Source: Pseudomonas sp. PDM18
GTDB lineage: Bacteria; Pseudomonadota; Gammaproteobacteria; Pseudomonadales; Pseudomonadaceae
NCBI RefSeq assembly: GCF_014852585.1
Contig: NZ_JACVBX010000025.1
Coordinates: 1 to 32,136 of the forward strand
Direction of reading: 5' to 3'
Length of the DNA stretch: 32,136 bases
In this document: piece after piece, positions 8,930 to 19,171 of the stretch
Position numbering within the stretch: position 1 is the first letter of the stretch
Layout: every line of letters begins with the position of its first letter
Notes under the pieces: generated by a model
Databases searched by the model: none
What the model saw: the letters and a program-made list of their open reading frames with translations, nothing else
What the model was told of the DNA's origin: nothing
Program-made: the position numbers and the translations under genes

Positions 8930-9937
8930 TCAGGCGCAGACCTCAGCGAGTCTGCGGGCGATATCGCCCAGGGGACGGATCTCCACCGCGGCGCCTATCG
9001 CCGCAGCGGCCTTGGGCATACCGTACACGGCACTGCTCTCCTGATCCTGGGCCAGGGTCAGGAAACCGCGCTCACGCATGTGTTTCAGGCCTTCGGCGCC
9101 GTCCCGGCCCATGCCGGTGAGCAGTACGCCGACGGCATCGCCGCTCCAGTGCTCGGCCACGCTGTCGAAGAACACGTCGATGGACGGCCGGTAAATGTGG
9201 CTGCTGGGCTCAGCGGTATAGGCCAGCTCGCCGCCCTTGAGCAGGCGGATATGGTGGTTGGTACCGGCCAGCAGCACGCAGCCCGGCTGCGGCGGCTCGC
9301 CGTTGCGCGCCAGGCGCACGGGAATCTTCGACTGGGTCGAGAGCCATTCGGCCATGCCGGCGGCGAAGACTTCGTCCACGTGCTGGACGACCACGATGGC
9401 GGCGGGGAAATCTTCCGGCAGGCGGGCGAACAGATCGGCCAACGCCGCCGGACCGCCGGCCGAGGAGCCGATGGCGATCAGCTTGCGCGCGCCGCTGCTC
9501 TTGCGCGCCGGCACTGCGCTGATGGCCGGGCGGCTGTCACGCGGGGCATTGAGCCACGCCAGGTTCTGCAGCTTGCGCAACAGCGGGCGGGCCGCTTCGG
9601 CGGCGTCGCCGGTGCCCATGACCGGGGTGTTCACCGCGTCCACCGCGCCATTGCCCATGGCGTCGAACACGCGGCTCATGTTGCGCTCCAGGTCCACCGT
9701 CACGACGATGATCGCACAGGGGCTCTGGGCCATGATCCGGCGGGTCGCCTCGACACCATCCATCACCGGCATCAGCAGATCCATGAGGATCACGTCGGGC
9801 TTGTGCGCGGCGCACATCTCCAGCGCCTCGGCGCCATTGGCGGCGACCCAGACGATACGGTGCGCCGGCTCCAGGGCCAGCGCCCGGCGCATCGCCTCCA
9901 CCGCCAGGGGCATGTCGTTGACTATCCCTATCCTCAC
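8930..9937 (-). CDS. wspF: WspF chemoreceptor methylesterase (CheB family)
   Basis: The product has 335 residues. The receiver domain has Asp53 (LMDLLMP). The C-terminal CheB methylesterase domain has Ser159 in GSSAGG, His186 in VVQHVDE and Asp279 in GMGRDG. It demethylates the WspA receptor and so dampens the pathway; loss of WspF in P. aeruginosa gives wrinkly, high-c-di-GMP colonies. The start is GTG at 9937, overlapping the wspE stop as GTGA, with GGAGGAG upstream. All catalytic residues are intact. Confidence 0.96.
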   Translation of the reverse strand: MRIGIVNDMPLAVEAMRRALALEPAHRIVWVAANGAEALEMCAAHKPDVILMDLLMPVMDGVEATRRIMAQSPCAIIVVTVDLERNMSRVFDAMGNGAVDAVNTPVMGTGDAAEAARPLLRKLQNLAWLNAPRDSRPAISAVPARKSSGARKLIAIGSSAGGPAALADLFARLPEDFPAAIVVVQHVDEVFAAGMAEWLSTQSKIPVRLARNGEPPQPGCVLLAGTNHHIRLLKGGELAYTAEPSSHIYRPSIDVFFDSVAEHWSGDAVGVLLTGMGRDGAEGLKHMRERGFLTLAQDQESSAVYGMPKAAAAIGAAVEIRPLGDIARRLAEVCA

Positions 9938-12210
9938 CCGTGCGCTCCTCCGATCAGGTCGACCACCGCGTCCAGCAGGGCCTCGTCATGGAAGCTGGCC
10001 TTGGCCAGATAATAGTCGGCGCCGGCATCCAGGCCGCGTCGACGGTCTTCTTCGCGGTCCTTGTAGGACACCACCATCACCGGCAGCGATTGCAGGCGGG
10101 TGTCGCGGCGGATCAGGGTCACCAGTTCGATGCCATCCATGCGCGGCATGTCGATGTCGGTGATGACCAGGTCGAAGTGCTCCGAGCGCAGGGCGTTCCA
10201 GCCGTCCATGCCGTCCACCGCCACCGCCACGTCGTAGCCGCGGCCCAGCAGCAGCTTGCGCTCCAGCTCGCGCACAGTGAGCGAGTCGTCCACCACCAGC
10301 ACGCGCTTGCGCGCCGGGCCCAGGAGGCGGCCGGTGGGGTCGATGCGTTCCAGGCGGCCGGTGGCCAGCAGCTTCTCCACCGAGCGCAGCATGTCCTCGA
10401 CGTCGAGGATCAGCACCGGCGTGCCGTCATCCAGCAGCGCGCCGGCGGAAACGTCCTGCACCTTGCCCAGCCGGGCATCCAGCGGCACCACCACCAGGGT
10501 GCGCTCGCCGATGAATTTCTCCACTGCCACGCCGTAGGCACTGTCCCGCTCGCGGATCACCACCACCGGTATTTCGTCCGTCGCGGCTTCGCCGTCGGGG
10601 CGCTGCAACAGCTGGCTGGCGGACACCAGGCCGACGTGCCGGCCCTCGTGCCAGAACTGCTGGCGGCCTTCGAGCTGGACGATTTCGTCCGGTGCCAGGC
10701 GGCGCATGCGTTCGATGTGCGCCAGCGGGAAGGCATAGGCCTCACCACCGATGGTGACGACCAGGCTGCGCACCACCGACAGCGTCAGCGGCACTTCCAG
10801 GTGGAAACGCGCGCCCTGCCCGCTTACCTGCTCCATGCGGATGCCACCGCGCAGCAGGCGAACCATGTGCTGCACGGCATCCAGGCCGACGCCGCGACCG
10901 GACACCTCGGTGACCTGCTCGCGCATGCTGAAGCCGGGCAGGAACAGGAAGCTCAGCAGCTCGTCCTCGGTGAGGCGCGCCACGGTTTCTTCGGTGGACA
11001 GCTGGCGGCGCACGATGGCCGTGCGCAGGCGGTCGAGATCGACGCCGCCGCCATCATCCTGCAGCTCCAGCACCAGCATGCCGGCATGGTGCCGGGCCAG
11101 CAGCTGGATGCTGCCCTCCTCCGGCTTGCCGTTGCGTGCGCGCACGTCGGCGGCTTCGATGCCATGGTCGACAGCGTTGCGCAGCAAATGGGTGAGCGGA
11201 GCCTCGAGCTTCTCGAGTACGTCACGGTCGACCTGGGTCGTGGCGCCTTGCACCTCCAGGCGCACGGTCTTGCCCAGCGAGCGGCCGAGGTCACGGACCA
11301 TCCGCGCCTGCCCGGACAGCACGTCGGAGAACGGTCGCATACGGCAGGACAGCGCGGTGTCGTAGAGCGACTGGGCGCGCTGGCCGGCCTTGAAACTGAA
11401 TTCGTCCAGCTCGGCGATCTGCTCGCTGAGCAGTTGCTGGCACTCGCCGACCAGACGGCGCGCGTCGGCCAGGTAGGCCTGCGCCTCGGCATCGAGATTG
11501 GCGGTACTTGCCGCATCGCGGGCGCCATCCAGCACGCGACTGGCGCTGGCCTGGATGCGCTTGAGGCGCTGCAGCGAATCGAGCAGCGGCTTCAGGCGCT
11601 GGGATTCCACCAGCGACTTGCTGGAATAGTCGAGCAACTGGTTCAGGCGCTCGGCGGTCACCCGCAACACGCGCTCGCCGGCTTCATCGCTGTCGCTGGA
11701 GCGACGACGGGGCGCAGGCTCGGCCGCAGCAGCGGGAGCGGAAGGCGGCGCAGGCGGTTCACTGACCACCGGAGCCGGTTCGACAGGGGCGGAAACGGGC
11801 GCTGCGGGCGCCTTTCCGGAAACCAGCGACTGCAGGCGCTCGACCATGGCCGGCACGCCCTGCTGGGCCTGCTCGGCGCGCTCGGGCTGGGCATCGGCGA
11901 TGTGCAGGAGGATATCGGTGCCGGCCAGCAACGCGTCGATATGCCCGGAGGTCAGCAGCAGGCGGCCCTCCTGGGCGCCGACCAGGCAATCCTCCATCAC
12001 ATGGGCGACCTGTACGCCGGCATCCAGCCCGACGATCCGTGCCGCGCCCTTGAGCGAGTGCGCAGCGCGCATGCAGGCTTCAAGCTGGTCGGCCTGGGTC
12101 GGGTTGCGCTCCAGCGTCATCAAGCCCTGCACCAGCACCTGCGTCTGGGCCTCCGCCTCCAGGCGGAACAGCTCCAGCATCGACGCGTCCTTCATCTGGT
12201 CCGGGGTCAT
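9934..12210 (-). CDS. wspE: WspE hybrid chemotaxis histidine kinase (CheA family with receiver)
   Basis: The product has 758 residues. In order: an Hpt domain with phosphorylated His51 (AAHSLKGAAR); a Pro/Ala-rich linker (about 160-215); a dimerisation helix pair; the HATPase domain with N-box LLRNAVDHGIEA, G1 DDGGGVD and G2 GRGVGLD; a CheW-like regulatory domain; and a C-terminal receiver with Asp about 685 (ITDIDMP). WspE passes phosphate to WspR and WspF. The ATG at 12210 overlaps the wspD stop (ATGA) and is preceded by GGAG; the longer frame to 12279 is not needed. The domain set equals that of P. aeruginosa WspE. Confidence 0.96.
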   Translation of the reverse strand: MTPDQMKDASMLELFRLEAEAQTQVLVQGLMTLERNPTQADQLEACMRAAHSLKGAARIVGLDAGVQVAHVMEDCLVGAQEGRLLLTSGHIDALLAGTDILLHIADAQPERAEQAQQGVPAMVERLQSLVSGKAPAAPVSAPVEPAPVVSEPPAPPSAPAAAAEPAPRRRSSDSDEAGERVLRVTAERLNQLLDYSSKSLVESQRLKPLLDSLQRLKRIQASASRVLDGARDAASTANLDAEAQAYLADARRLVGECQQLLSEQIAELDEFSFKAGQRAQSLYDTALSCRMRPFSDVLSGQARMVRDLGRSLGKTVRLEVQGATTQVDRDVLEKLEAPLTHLLRNAVDHGIEAADVRARNGKPEEGSIQLLARHHAGMLVLELQDDGGGVDLDRLRTAIVRRQLSTEETVARLTEDELLSFLFLPGFSMREQVTEVSGRGVGLDAVQHMVRLLRGGIRMEQVSGQGARFHLEVPLTLSVVRSLVVTIGGEAYAFPLAHIERMRRLAPDEIVQLEGRQQFWHEGRHVGLVSASQLLQRPDGEAATDEIPVVVIRERDSAYGVAVEKFIGERTLVVVPLDARLGKVQDVSAGALLDDGTPVLILDVEDMLRSVEKLLATGRLERIDPTGRLLGPARKRVLVVDDSLTVRELERKLLLGRGYDVAVAVDGMDGWNALRSEHFDLVITDIDMPRMDGIELVTLIRRDTRLQSLPVMVVSYKDREEDRRRGLDAGADYYLAKASFHDEALLDAVVDLIGGAHG

Positions 12211-12893
12211 GCGAGGCTCCGGGTGGCGGCGTCGAGCAGGGCTTGCTGGTCGAGCAGGCGGATGCTGCGGGTGCGCCACTGCATCACTCCACGGGTGAAG
12301 CGATCGTTGGCGGCGTGGCTCTGGGACGAGGCTTCGACGATGGCCTTCTCGTCCAGCTCATGAATGCCTTCGACCTCGTCTACCGGAGAGATGATCGGCC
12401 CGCCAACCGCCGCCAGGATCAGCATGCGCGGCACGATGCGAGCGGAGTCGCGGGCGGCCGCGCGGCTGTCGAGGCCGAGCAGTTCGCCGAGGGAAATGCA
12501 GGCCACCAGCGTGCCGCGCACGTTGGCCACGCCCAGCAGCGCGGGCGAGCGCTGGTGTGGCAGGGAATGCACCATGCAGGCCGGAGCGACCTCGGCCAGG
12601 GCACGGGTGGGCAGGCCCAGCCACTCATCGCCAAGGCGGAAGATCAGGTGCGGGCGGCCATCCTCGGCAGCCGCTTCGGCGACTTCGACGGGCGCCAGGT
12701 GCGTGCCTTCGCTGCCCAGCGCGTAGCGGTCCAGCAGGCTGATGGCCGCAGCGGCGTGCACCGGGCAGTTGCGGCAATGGACGTACTCGGCCAGCTTCGG
12801 GCAGCTGCGGTCGCCGCGTACGCCGATGCGGTTCCAGCAGTCGTCCACTGCCGGCAGGTCACCGTCAAATGACGAGTAGCCAGGTTCAACCAT
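12207..12893 (-). CDS. wspD: WspD CheW-like coupling protein with N-terminal cysteine motif
   Basis: The product has 228 residues, longer than wspB because of an N-terminal extension. The CheW domain starts about residue 75 (PHLIFRLGDEWLGLP) and has the typical LLGVANVRG and CISLGELLGL strands. Before it lies a conserved-looking cysteine pattern: Cys19, Cys32, Cys40 and Cys43 (DDCWNRIGV, DRSCPKL, VHCRNCPVH). CheW proteins link receptors to the kinase. The cysteines could hold a metal or iron-sulfur cluster, but that is inference. The start overlaps the end of wspC by eight bases. Confidence 0.93.
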   Translation of the reverse strand: MVEPGYSSFDGDLPAVDDCWNRIGVRGDRSCPKLAEYVHCRNCPVHAAAAISLLDRYALGSEGTHLAPVEVAEAAAEDGRPHLIFRLGDEWLGLPTRALAEVAPACMVHSLPHQRSPALLGVANVRGTLVACISLGELLGLDSRAAARDSARIVPRMLILAAVGGPIISPVDEVEGIHELDEKAIVEASSQSHAANDRFTRGVMQWRTRSIRLLDQQALLDAATRSLA

Positions 12894-14121
12894 TGCGCTT
12901 CACTCCTCGCGCAGCGCGCTCCTGCAAACGGCGGGCGCCGGCTGCGTCGCCCTGGGCCGCGAGCAGCGCAGCCAGGTGTTGCAGGCTTTCCTGGTGATCG
13001 GGTTGCAGGTACAGGGCCTTGCGGTAGTAAGCCTGGGCCTCGCTGCCTTGCCCCTGTGCATCAGCCAGCAGGCCGAGCCAGTAGAAGACTTCAGCGTCCG
13101 GGCCCTGCTCCGCCAGCAGCGTCTCGCAGCGTTGGCGCGCTTCGGCGGCCTGTCCGGAGTTGGCGAGCCGGGCGATCTCCGCCAGCGCGTTGCCGGCAGG
13201 GGCGTCGGGCAGTTGCTCCGGCTGGCTCAGTGGGCGCGGGCGAACCGGCGCGGGCTTGGGCGGAGCTGGGCGTGGAATCGGCGGCGGAGCCGTCCAGTTC
13301 AGCGGCGCCGCACGAGGCGCCGGCTCGGCATTCTGCAAGGGGAAGGCGAAGGATTGCGGCACGCCCAGCGGACGCAGGCCGATGCGCGACATCAGGCTTG
13401 CCTCGGCCGGCCCGATGAACAGCACGCCGTCGGGCCGCGCCAGCCGGCGCAGCACGTCCACCACCTGCTCCTGGGTCGGGCGGTCGAAATAGATCAGCAG
13501 GTTGCGGCAGAACACGTAGTCATAGGGCGCTTCGCTGGCCAGCAGGCCCGGCGCGAGCAGGTTGCCGACGCGCAAACGAACCTTTTTCCGCACCGCCTCG
13601 GCCAGTTGGTAGTCATTGCCGTCGGCGCTGAAATAACGGTCACGGAATGCCAGGCTAGCGCCACGGAACGAGTTGCGCCCGTAGCGCCCCTCCTCCGCCC
13701 GCTCCAGCACCGCACGACTGACGTCCAGCGCGTCGACCTGGAAGGCGGCCGGCGCGAGCCCCGCATCCAGCAGCGCCATGACGATGGAGTACGGCTCCTC
13801 GCCGGTGGAGCAAGGCAGGCTGAGGATGCGCAGCGGCCGGGCGCCGGCCAGCTCCAGTACGCGCCGGGATGCGAGCTCCGCCAACGCGCCGAAAGATTCG
13901 GGGTAACGGAAGAACCAGGTTTCGGGGACTATCACCGCCTCGATCAGCGCCTGCATTTCCTCGGCGGAGCCTTGCAGTTGCATCCAGTAATGCTCGGCGT
14001 TGCCAGCGCTGACCTTGTTGCAGCGCTGGCGCACGGCGCGCTCGATCACGGCGTCGCCGACCGACTCGGCATCCAGGCCGATACGCTCCTTGAGCAATTG
14101 GGCGAAACGCGGATCGGTCAT
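12886..14121 (-). CDS. wspC: WspC chemoreceptor methyltransferase (CheR family with TPR)
   Basis: The product has 411 residues. The N-terminal CheR helical domain and a SAM-dependent methyltransferase domain (SLPCSTGEEPYS near residue 100; FCRNLLIYFD near 205) are followed by a proline-rich linker (about 265-305). A C-terminal tetratricopeptide-repeat region follows (VFYWLGLLADAQGQGSEAQA and onward). It methylates glutamates of WspA, opposing WspF. The TPR-fused CheR form is typical of Wsp systems. The start overlaps the wspB stop as ATGA. Confidence 0.95.
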   Translation of the reverse strand: MTDPRFAQLLKERIGLDAESVGDAVIERAVRQRCNKVSAGNAEHYWMQLQGSAEEMQALIEAVIVPETWFFRYPESFGALAELASRRVLELAGARPLRILSLPCSTGEEPYSIVMALLDAGLAPAAFQVDALDVSRAVLERAEEGRYGRNSFRGASLAFRDRYFSADGNDYQLAEAVRKKVRLRVGNLLAPGLLASEAPYDYVFCRNLLIYFDRPTQEQVVDVLRRLARPDGVLFIGPAEASLMSRIGLRPLGVPQSFAFPLQNAEPAPRAAPLNWTAPPPIPRPAPPKPAPVRPRPLSQPEQLPDAPAGNALAEIARLANSGQAAEARQRCETLLAEQGPDAEVFYWLGLLADAQGQGSEAQAYYRKALYLQPDHQESLQHLAALLAAQGDAAGARRLQERAARGVKRNG

Positions 14122-14630
14122 GCCGGCGCTCCTCCCGCGTCCTGCAGAAGGCGCGCGCGGGCTTCATCGCTGAGCAACTGGTCGACGCCCACGCGCTGCA
14201 GCAGGCCCTGCTCGTCTTCCAGCACAGGGCCGAGGTAGCGGGCGCTGCCGTTGTCGAGTTCGTAGTCACGGAAGGCTGCAGGATCACGGCGCAGGGTGTG
14301 GGTCGCCTGTTCGAGAATCAACCCAAGCCGCTGCTCCGGGCCCTCGCCTACGGCGCGGTAACGCACCAGCACCAGGCGCGTGCTGGTGCGACGCGGCGCG
14401 CTGTGCCCAAAGGCCAGTTGGTTCATGTCCAGCACCGGCAGCAGTTCGCCGCTGTGCGGGTACAGCCCTGCGACCCAGGCTGGCGCTTGCGGCACTCGCT
14501 TGAGCGCAGGCACCGGCAGCACCACGATGACGTCGTGGACGTCCAGCGCATAGCGATCCGCGCCCAGGCGGAACTGCAGGTAAAGCCTGCCCGCCGCGGC
14601 GGCGTCAGACCTTGAAGCGGGAGACGCCAT
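14118..14630 (-). CDS. wspB: WspB CheW-like coupling protein
   Basis: The product has 170 residues and is a single CheW domain ([20 protein letters not shown] at the start, [19 protein letters not shown] in the middle). It couples WspA to WspE at the membrane. The gene overlaps the end of wspA by 26 bases and wspC by four, so translation is likely coupled along the operon. It lacks the N-terminal cysteine segment of WspD. Confidence 0.94.
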   Translation of the reverse strand: MASPASRSDAAAAGRLYLQFRLGADRYALDVHDVIVVLPVPALKRVPQAPAWVAGLYPHSGELLPVLDMNQLAFGHSAPRRTSTRLVLVRYRAVGEGPEQRLGLILEQATHTLRRDPAAFRDYELDNGSARYLGPVLEDEQGLLQRVGVDQLLSDEARARLLQDAGGAPA

Positions 14631-16224
14631 TGCGCAGTCCGTTGGCCACGAGGTTCAGCTCGTCGATGGCGAAGCTCGCCTGGCGCAGGGATTCCACGGT
14701 CTGGCCGGTGGCCTCGCCGAGCTGCACCAGCGCCTGGTTGATCTGCTCGGCGCCGGTGGCCTGGGCCTGCATGCCTTCGTTGACCATCTGCACACGCGGC
14801 GCCAGCGCCTGCACCTGCTGGATGATCTGCGAGAGCTGCTCGCCGACCTGGCCGACTTCCGAGATGCCGCGACGCACCTCCTCGGAGAACTTGTCCATGC
14901 CCATCACGCCGGCGGACACAGCGGACTGGATCTCGCGGACCATCTGCTCGATGTCGTAGGTGGCCACGGCGGTCTGGTCGGCCAGGCGGCGCACTTCGGT
15001 GGCGACCACGGCGAAACCGCGGCCGTACTCGCCGGCCTTCTCCGCCTCGATGGCGGCGTTGAGCGAGAGCAGGTTGGTCTGGTCGGCCACCTTGACGATG
15101 GTGGTCACCACCTGGTTGATGTTGCCGGCGCGCTCGTTGAGGATCGCCAACTTTGCGTTGACCAACTCGGCCGCCCCCATCACGTGATGCATGGTTTCTT
15201 CCATGCGCGCCAGGCCCAGTTGGCCGGAGCCGGCCAGGGTGGAGGTCTGCTCGGCGGCCGAGGACACCTCGGTCATGGTGCGCACCAGGTCGCGGGAGGT
15301 GGCGGCGATTTCCCGCGAGGTGGCGCCGATCTCGGTGGTGGTGGCGGCGGTTTCGGTTGCCGTGGCCTGCTGCTGCTTGGAGGTGGCGGCAATCTCGGTC
15401 ACCGAGGTAGTAACCTGGATGGCCGAGCGCTGCGCCTGCGATACCAGGCCCTTGAGCTCTTCGGCCATGCCGTTGAAGCCGGTCTCGATCACCGCGAATT
15501 CGTCGTTGCGCTCCATCGCCAGGCGCGTGGTGAAGTCGCCGCTACCCATGATCTGCAGGCCTTTCACGACCTGGCGCACCGGCTCGGTGATGGCGCGCAT
15601 CAGCAGCAGCCCGCAAACCGCTGCGGCGACGATGGCCAGTAACAGAGAAATGAGCATGATCGCCTTGGCAGTAGCCACCTCGTCGACGATGTCGGACGCT
15701 GCGGCATCGGCGATTTCCTTGTTCAGTGAGATCAGCTGGTTGAGCGTCTTGCGGCCGTCTTCCCACAACGGCTCCAGGCGTTCCAGCAGCAGGCGCCGCG
15801 CGCCGTCACGGTCAGTGCCGTAGAGCTGCAGCACCTGCGCCAGCAAGGTGTCGTACTGGCTCGCCTGCTGCTTGAAGTGAGCGAGCATTTCCTTATCGCG
15901 GGGGTCATTGACGGTGAGCTCGTAACGAGCGATGCGCTCGACCAGTGCGTCATGGTTGGCGCGGAATTCCTGGCGACGGGCATCGTCCAGAGGCTTGCCA
16001 TCACTCAGGCCGACCAGCACCTGGGCCATCAGGATGCTGTCGGTCCATGCCGAACGCACAGTGGTCAGCGCGTAGGTGCCGGGCATGGCGTCCTGACTCA
16101 CCCGCTGGGTGCTGTGCTCCACCCGCAGCAGGCGCGTGTAGGAAATCACCACCATCAGCAGCATGATCGCGACGACGACGGCAAAGCTGGCCAGGATGCG
16201 TTGGCGTAGAGTCCAATTCTTCAC
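14605..16224 (-). CDS. wspA: WspA methyl-accepting chemotaxis receptor
   Basis: The product has 539 residues. TM1 lies at about 12-32, a periplasmic four-helix-type sensor domain follows, and TM2 is at about 187-210. HAMP comes next, then the cytoplasmic signalling coiled coil with the hairpin tip [20 protein letters not shown]. In P. aeruginosa WspA is spread laterally round the cell and senses surface contact or envelope stress, activating WspE and WspR. The start codon is GTG at 16224, preceded by GGGGA; the sequence [17 protein letters not shown] matches the WspA N-terminus. It is the first gene of the seven-gene operon. Confidence 0.95.
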   Translation of the reverse strand: MKNWTLRQRILASFAVVVAIMLLMVVISYTRLLRVEHSTQRVSQDAMPGTYALTTVRSAWTDSILMAQVLVGLSDGKPLDDARRQEFRANHDALVERIARYELTVNDPRDKEMLAHFKQQASQYDTLLAQVLQLYGTDRDGARRLLLERLEPLWEDGRKTLNQLISLNKEIADAAASDIVDEVATAKAIMLISLLLAIVAAAVCGLLLMRAITEPVRQVVKGLQIMGSGDFTTRLAMERNDEFAVIETGFNGMAEELKGLVSQAQRSAIQVTTSVTEIAATSKQQQATATETAATTTEIGATSREIAATSRDLVRTMTEVSSAAEQTSTLAGSGQLGLARMEETMHHVMGAAELVNAKLAILNERAGNINQVVTTIVKVADQTNLLSLNAAIEAEKAGEYGRGFAVVATEVRRLADQTAVATYDIEQMVREIQSAVSAGVMGMDKFSEEVRRGISEVGQVGEQLSQIIQQVQALAPRVQMVNEGMQAQATGAEQINQALVQLGEATGQTVESLRQASFAIDELNLVANGLRNGVSRFKV

Positions 16225-16428
16225 AGCGTTCCCCAGAAGATGTGTGGCGTGCCGACGGATGATGGATTCGGGCGGACAATCGCGCGAATGTAAATTCCTA
16301 CTAAATCGTCAGCAAGATAGGACATATAGTATCTGTAGACGCCTGAAGCTCCTCTCTTTATTCCAAATTTTTAGTACGACGGTTCCTCTCATTCTGACCG
16401 CCCCTACTCGCCGTTTCGCCCATACCCG
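16225..16428. other. divergent promoter region between wspA and the YqaA-like gene
   Basis: These 204 bases are clearly richer in A and T than the flanking genes, notably 16290-16400. They separate two divergently transcribed genes and must hold their promoters. I could not identify a convincing -35/-10 pair or operator by eye. Confidence 0.4.
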
Positions 16429-16866
16429 ATGTTGAGCCTCTCTCTCGCCGCCCACGCCGGTCTCTTCCTCTCCGCCTTTGGCGCCGCCACCCTGCTGCCG
16501 CTGCAATCGGAAGCCGTGCTGGTCGGGCTGCTGCTGGGCGGGCAGTACGCGCTGTGGTCACTGCTGCTGGCGGCCAGCTTGGGTAACGTGCTCGGCTCTT
16601 TGGCGAACTGGCTGCTGGGCCGCGGACTGGAGCGCTGGCGCGGCAAGTGCTGGTTCCCCGTGAGCGATGCGGCGTTGGAGAAGGCCCAGCGCCATTACCG
16701 GCGCCTTGGCAGCTGGTCGCTGCTGCTGAGTTGGGCGCCGGTGATTGGCGACCCGCTGACACTGATCGCCGGCGTCATGCGCGAGCCGCTTTGGCGCTTC
16801 CTTCTGCTGGTCACCGTCGCCAAGGTCGGGCGTTACGCTGTGCTGGCCTGGCTCACGCTCGCCTGA
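16429..16866 (+). CDS. YqaA/DedA-like small integral membrane protein
   Basis: The product has 145 residues and several hydrophobic segments: about 4-35, 40-63, 92-115 and 120-144. The features LPLQSEAVLVGLLLGG near residue 25, SLGNVLGSLANWLLGRG near 55 and WAPVIGDPLTLIAGVMRE near 100 match the YqaA branch of the DedA/VTT membrane family, which is linked to lipid and proton-motive-force homeostasis. The gene is divergent from wspA and not part of the Wsp operon. Confidence 0.82.
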   Translation: MLSLSLAAHAGLFLSAFGAATLLPLQSEAVLVGLLLGGQYALWSLLLAASLGNVLGSLANWLLGRGLERWRGKCWFPVSDAALEKAQRHYRRLGSWSLLLSWAPVIGDPLTLIAGVMREPLWRFLLLVTVAKVGRYAVLAWLTLA

Positions 16867-16934
16867 ATGAGCCCCATCTCAAAAGCGGACAGGTTTTTCG
16901 TCTGCTAGTCCTGTTTTGCCACTGCTGCGAAAAA

Positions 16935-16944
16935 TTGGCGCCAA
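16935..16944. promoter_or_regulatory. 10-bp palindrome upstream of the MCP gene
   Basis: TTGGCGCCAA is a perfect palindrome about 80 bases before the MCP start codon, in an AT-rich stretch. It may be a regulator site, but no binding protein can be named. Confidence 0.25.
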
Positions 16945-17022
16945 GTAATATCACAGCGCCATCACCGTGCATGGCAGGGCCCAAAGGCTCCACACATTGG
17001 ATGAAGAAAAGGGAATTTCACG

Positions 17023-18645
17023 ATGTTCAGAAGCATGAGTATTGGCCGCCGCGCGTCCCTGGGTTTCGCCGTCATGGGCCTGCTACTGGTGTTCCTCGGT
17101 CTGTTCTCGCTGTACAAGCTCTCGACCCTGCGCGCCGCTTCCGAAGAGATCGACAGCAACTGGCTGCTGAGCATCAACCACATGAACCAGCTGTCGGGCG
17201 ACATCGCCCGCATCCGCCTGGAATCCATGCGCCTGCTGGTCAACCACGACAGCGCCGCCCGCGAACGCAGTCTGGGCCTGATCGCCGAAGCGCGGCAGGA
17301 CAAGGACAAGGTGCTGGCCGACTATCGCCGGCTGATCCTCAGTGCCGAGGAGCAGCAGCGCACCGATGAACTGAAGCAGGCGCTGGACGGCTACCTCGGC
17401 TTCGTCGACCAACTGGTGGAGAAGGTTCGCCAGAACGACGACGAAGGCGCGCTGCACATCCTCAACGGCAGCATCGCCCAGCAGGGTGCCGAACTGAATA
17501 AGCGCCTCACCGCGCTGATCGACCTCAACCGCAATGGCGCATCAGCCGCCGCCGACCGCGCCGTGGAGCAGTTCCAGAGCGGCCGGCTGGTGGTCAGCGC
17601 GATCCTGCTGCTCAGCGTCGGTCTCACCCTGCTGCTGGCCTGGCAGCTCACCCGCAGCATCGTCGTGCCGCTCAACCAGGCGCTGCGCGTGGCCCAGACC
17701 ATCGCCAGCGGCGACCTCAGCCAGCGCTTCACGGTCGAGGGCCGCGATGAGCCGGCCCAACTGCTCCATGCCCTGGCCGCCATGCAGAACAGCCTGCGCG
17801 AGACCATCCGCGGCATCGGCAACTCCGCCAGCCAACTGGCCTCGGCCGCCGAGGAAATGCACAGCGTGATGGAAGAAAGCAGCCGCGCGCTGCAGCAGCA
17901 GAGTGACCAGATCGAAATGGCCGCCACCGCCGTCAACCAGATGACCAGTGCCGTGGAGGAAGTCGCCAGCAACGCCGCTTCCACCTCCGCCGCTTCGCGC
18001 GAGGCCATCGACGCCGCACGCAGCGGCAGCGAGCGGGTCGACGAAACCTCCAACGCCATCGGGACCCTGGCCGGCGAAGTGGGCCAGGCCTCGCAGCAGG
18101 CGGAAGTCCTGGCCAACCAGGCGCAGGACATCGGCAAGGTGCTGGAGGTGATCCGCAGCGTGGCCGAGCAGACCAACCTGCTGGCGCTCAACGCCGCCAT
18201 CGAAGCCGCCCGCGCCGGCGAGGCCGGGCGCGGCTTCGCTGTAGTCGCCGACGAAGTCCGCTCGCTGGCCCAGCGCACCCAGAGCTCGACCCGCGAGATC
18301 GAAGAGCTGGTCTCGGCCATCCAGAACGGCAGCGACCGCACCGTCACCGCCCTGCTCAGCAGCACCGCCCACGCCGAACGCACGGTCAGCCGCACCGGCG
18401 AGGCCGGCGCTTCGCTGCAGGTGATCCTGGAGCGCATGTCACTGATCAACGAGCGCAACCTGGTGATCGCCAGCGCCACCGAGGAACAGGCCCAGGTCGC
18501 CCGCGAAGTGGACCGCAACCTGCTGACCATCCGTGACCTGGCGACCCAGACCTCGGCCGGCGCCACCCAGACCAGCGCGGCGAGCCAGGAGCTGTCGCGC
18601 CTGGCCGTGGACCTCAACGGGATGGTGGCGCGCTTCGTGGTCTGA
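17023..18645 (+). CDS. methyl-accepting chemotaxis protein
   Basis: The product has 540 residues. TM1 lies at about 11-31, then a periplasmic helical-bundle sensor domain of the 4HB type (about 35-185). TM2 is at about 189-210, followed by a HAMP domain and the signalling coiled coil with the hairpin tip [20 protein letters not shown]. It sends signals to a CheA/CheW array. The ligand is unknown. AAGGGA lies upstream of ATG 17023. Its tip ([12 protein letters not shown]) differs from that of WspA ([12 protein letters not shown]), so it probably serves the flagellar Che array and not Wsp, despite the proximity. Confidence 0.92.
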   Translation: MFRSMSIGRRASLGFAVMGLLLVFLGLFSLYKLSTLRAASEEIDSNWLLSINHMNQLSGDIARIRLESMRLLVNHDSAARERSLGLIAEARQDKDKVLADYRRLILSAEEQQRTDELKQALDGYLGFVDQLVEKVRQNDDEGALHILNGSIAQQGAELNKRLTALIDLNRNGASAAADRAVEQFQSGRLVVSAILLLSVGLTLLLAWQLTRSIVVPLNQALRVAQTIASGDLSQRFTVEGRDEPAQLLHALAAMQNSLRETIRGIGNSASQLASAAEEMHSVMEESSRALQQQSDQIEMAATAVNQMTSAVEEVASNAASTSAASREAIDAARSGSERVDETSNAIGTLAGEVGQASQQAEVLANQAQDIGKVLEVIRSVAEQTNLLALNAAIEAARAGEAGRGFAVVADEVRSLAQRTQSSTREIEELVSAIQNGSDRTVTALLSSTAHAERTVSRTGEAGASLQVILERMSLINERNLVIASATEEQAQVAREVDRNLLTIRDLATQTSAGATQTSAASQELSRLAVDLNGMVARFVV

Positions 18646-18661
18646 CGGCGACCTGCCCTAC

Positions 18662-18693
18662 TCCCGTTTCGCCAACTGCTTGGCGAAACGGGA
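18662..18693. other. strong hairpin after the MCP gene
   Basis: TCCCGTTTCGCCAA (18662-18675) pairs perfectly with TTGGCGAAACGGGA (18680-18693) around CTGC. It is 17 bases past the MCP stop and probably ends or stabilises its mRNA. No T-run follows, so it is not a classical intrinsic terminator. Confidence 0.55.
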
Positions 18694-18763
18694 AGGTTGG
18701 ACGGGGAATTTTTCCGGCATTTTCCTATCCAATGGCCATCATGGAACGCCACAGGGTGGATAG

Positions 18764-19153
18764 ATGAACGTATTGAAATTGTCGGCCGTGCTGGCCACCG
18801 CCGCGCTGTTGAGCGCCTGCGGAGGCAACGAGGCCAAGGTCTGCGGTTCGGACGACGTGAAGAACCAGCTGGTGAAGATCTTTCTCTCCGGCGCACTTTC
18901 CGCCCAGTCCGACGCGCTGAGCAAGGCCGAACTGAAGGACGTAGCCATCATCGACAAGGACCCGGACAGCGGCGTGCTGGAATGCGTCGGCACCTTGACC
19001 GTGCCGGTGGTCGGCCAGGTGGCCTCGGGCACCCTGAAATACCAGATCGCGCCGGCGGCCAAGTCCGAGCACGACTACCTGCTGCTGCTCGCCGACGGCC
19101 CACTGGCGAACGCCTTCGCCAAGCGCATCGAGGGGATGATCCCGCAGCAGTGA
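18764..19153 (+). CDS. small hypothetical lipoprotein
   Basis: The product has 129 residues and a signal sequence with lipobox LSAC (Cys about residue 19) followed by GGNEAKVCGSDDVKNQLVKI. Two further cysteines (VCGS, ECVG) could form a disulfide in the periplasm. No function is recognised. The gene stands alone between the MCP gene and a strong terminator. Confidence 0.78.
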   Translation: MNVLKLSAVLATAALLSACGGNEAKVCGSDDVKNQLVKIFLSGALSAQSDALSKAELKDVAIIDKDPDSGVLECVGTLTVPVVGQVASGTLKYQIAPAAKSEHDYLLLLADGPLANAFAKRIEGMIPQQ

Positions 19154-19171
19154 GGGTTATCCACAGGCAAT

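Noticed and set aside
9940..12363. 807-codon open frame on the plus strand
   Set aside because: It is antisense to wspE and wspD, which carry complete family motifs; the frame has a Gln/His/Ala-rich shadow composition.
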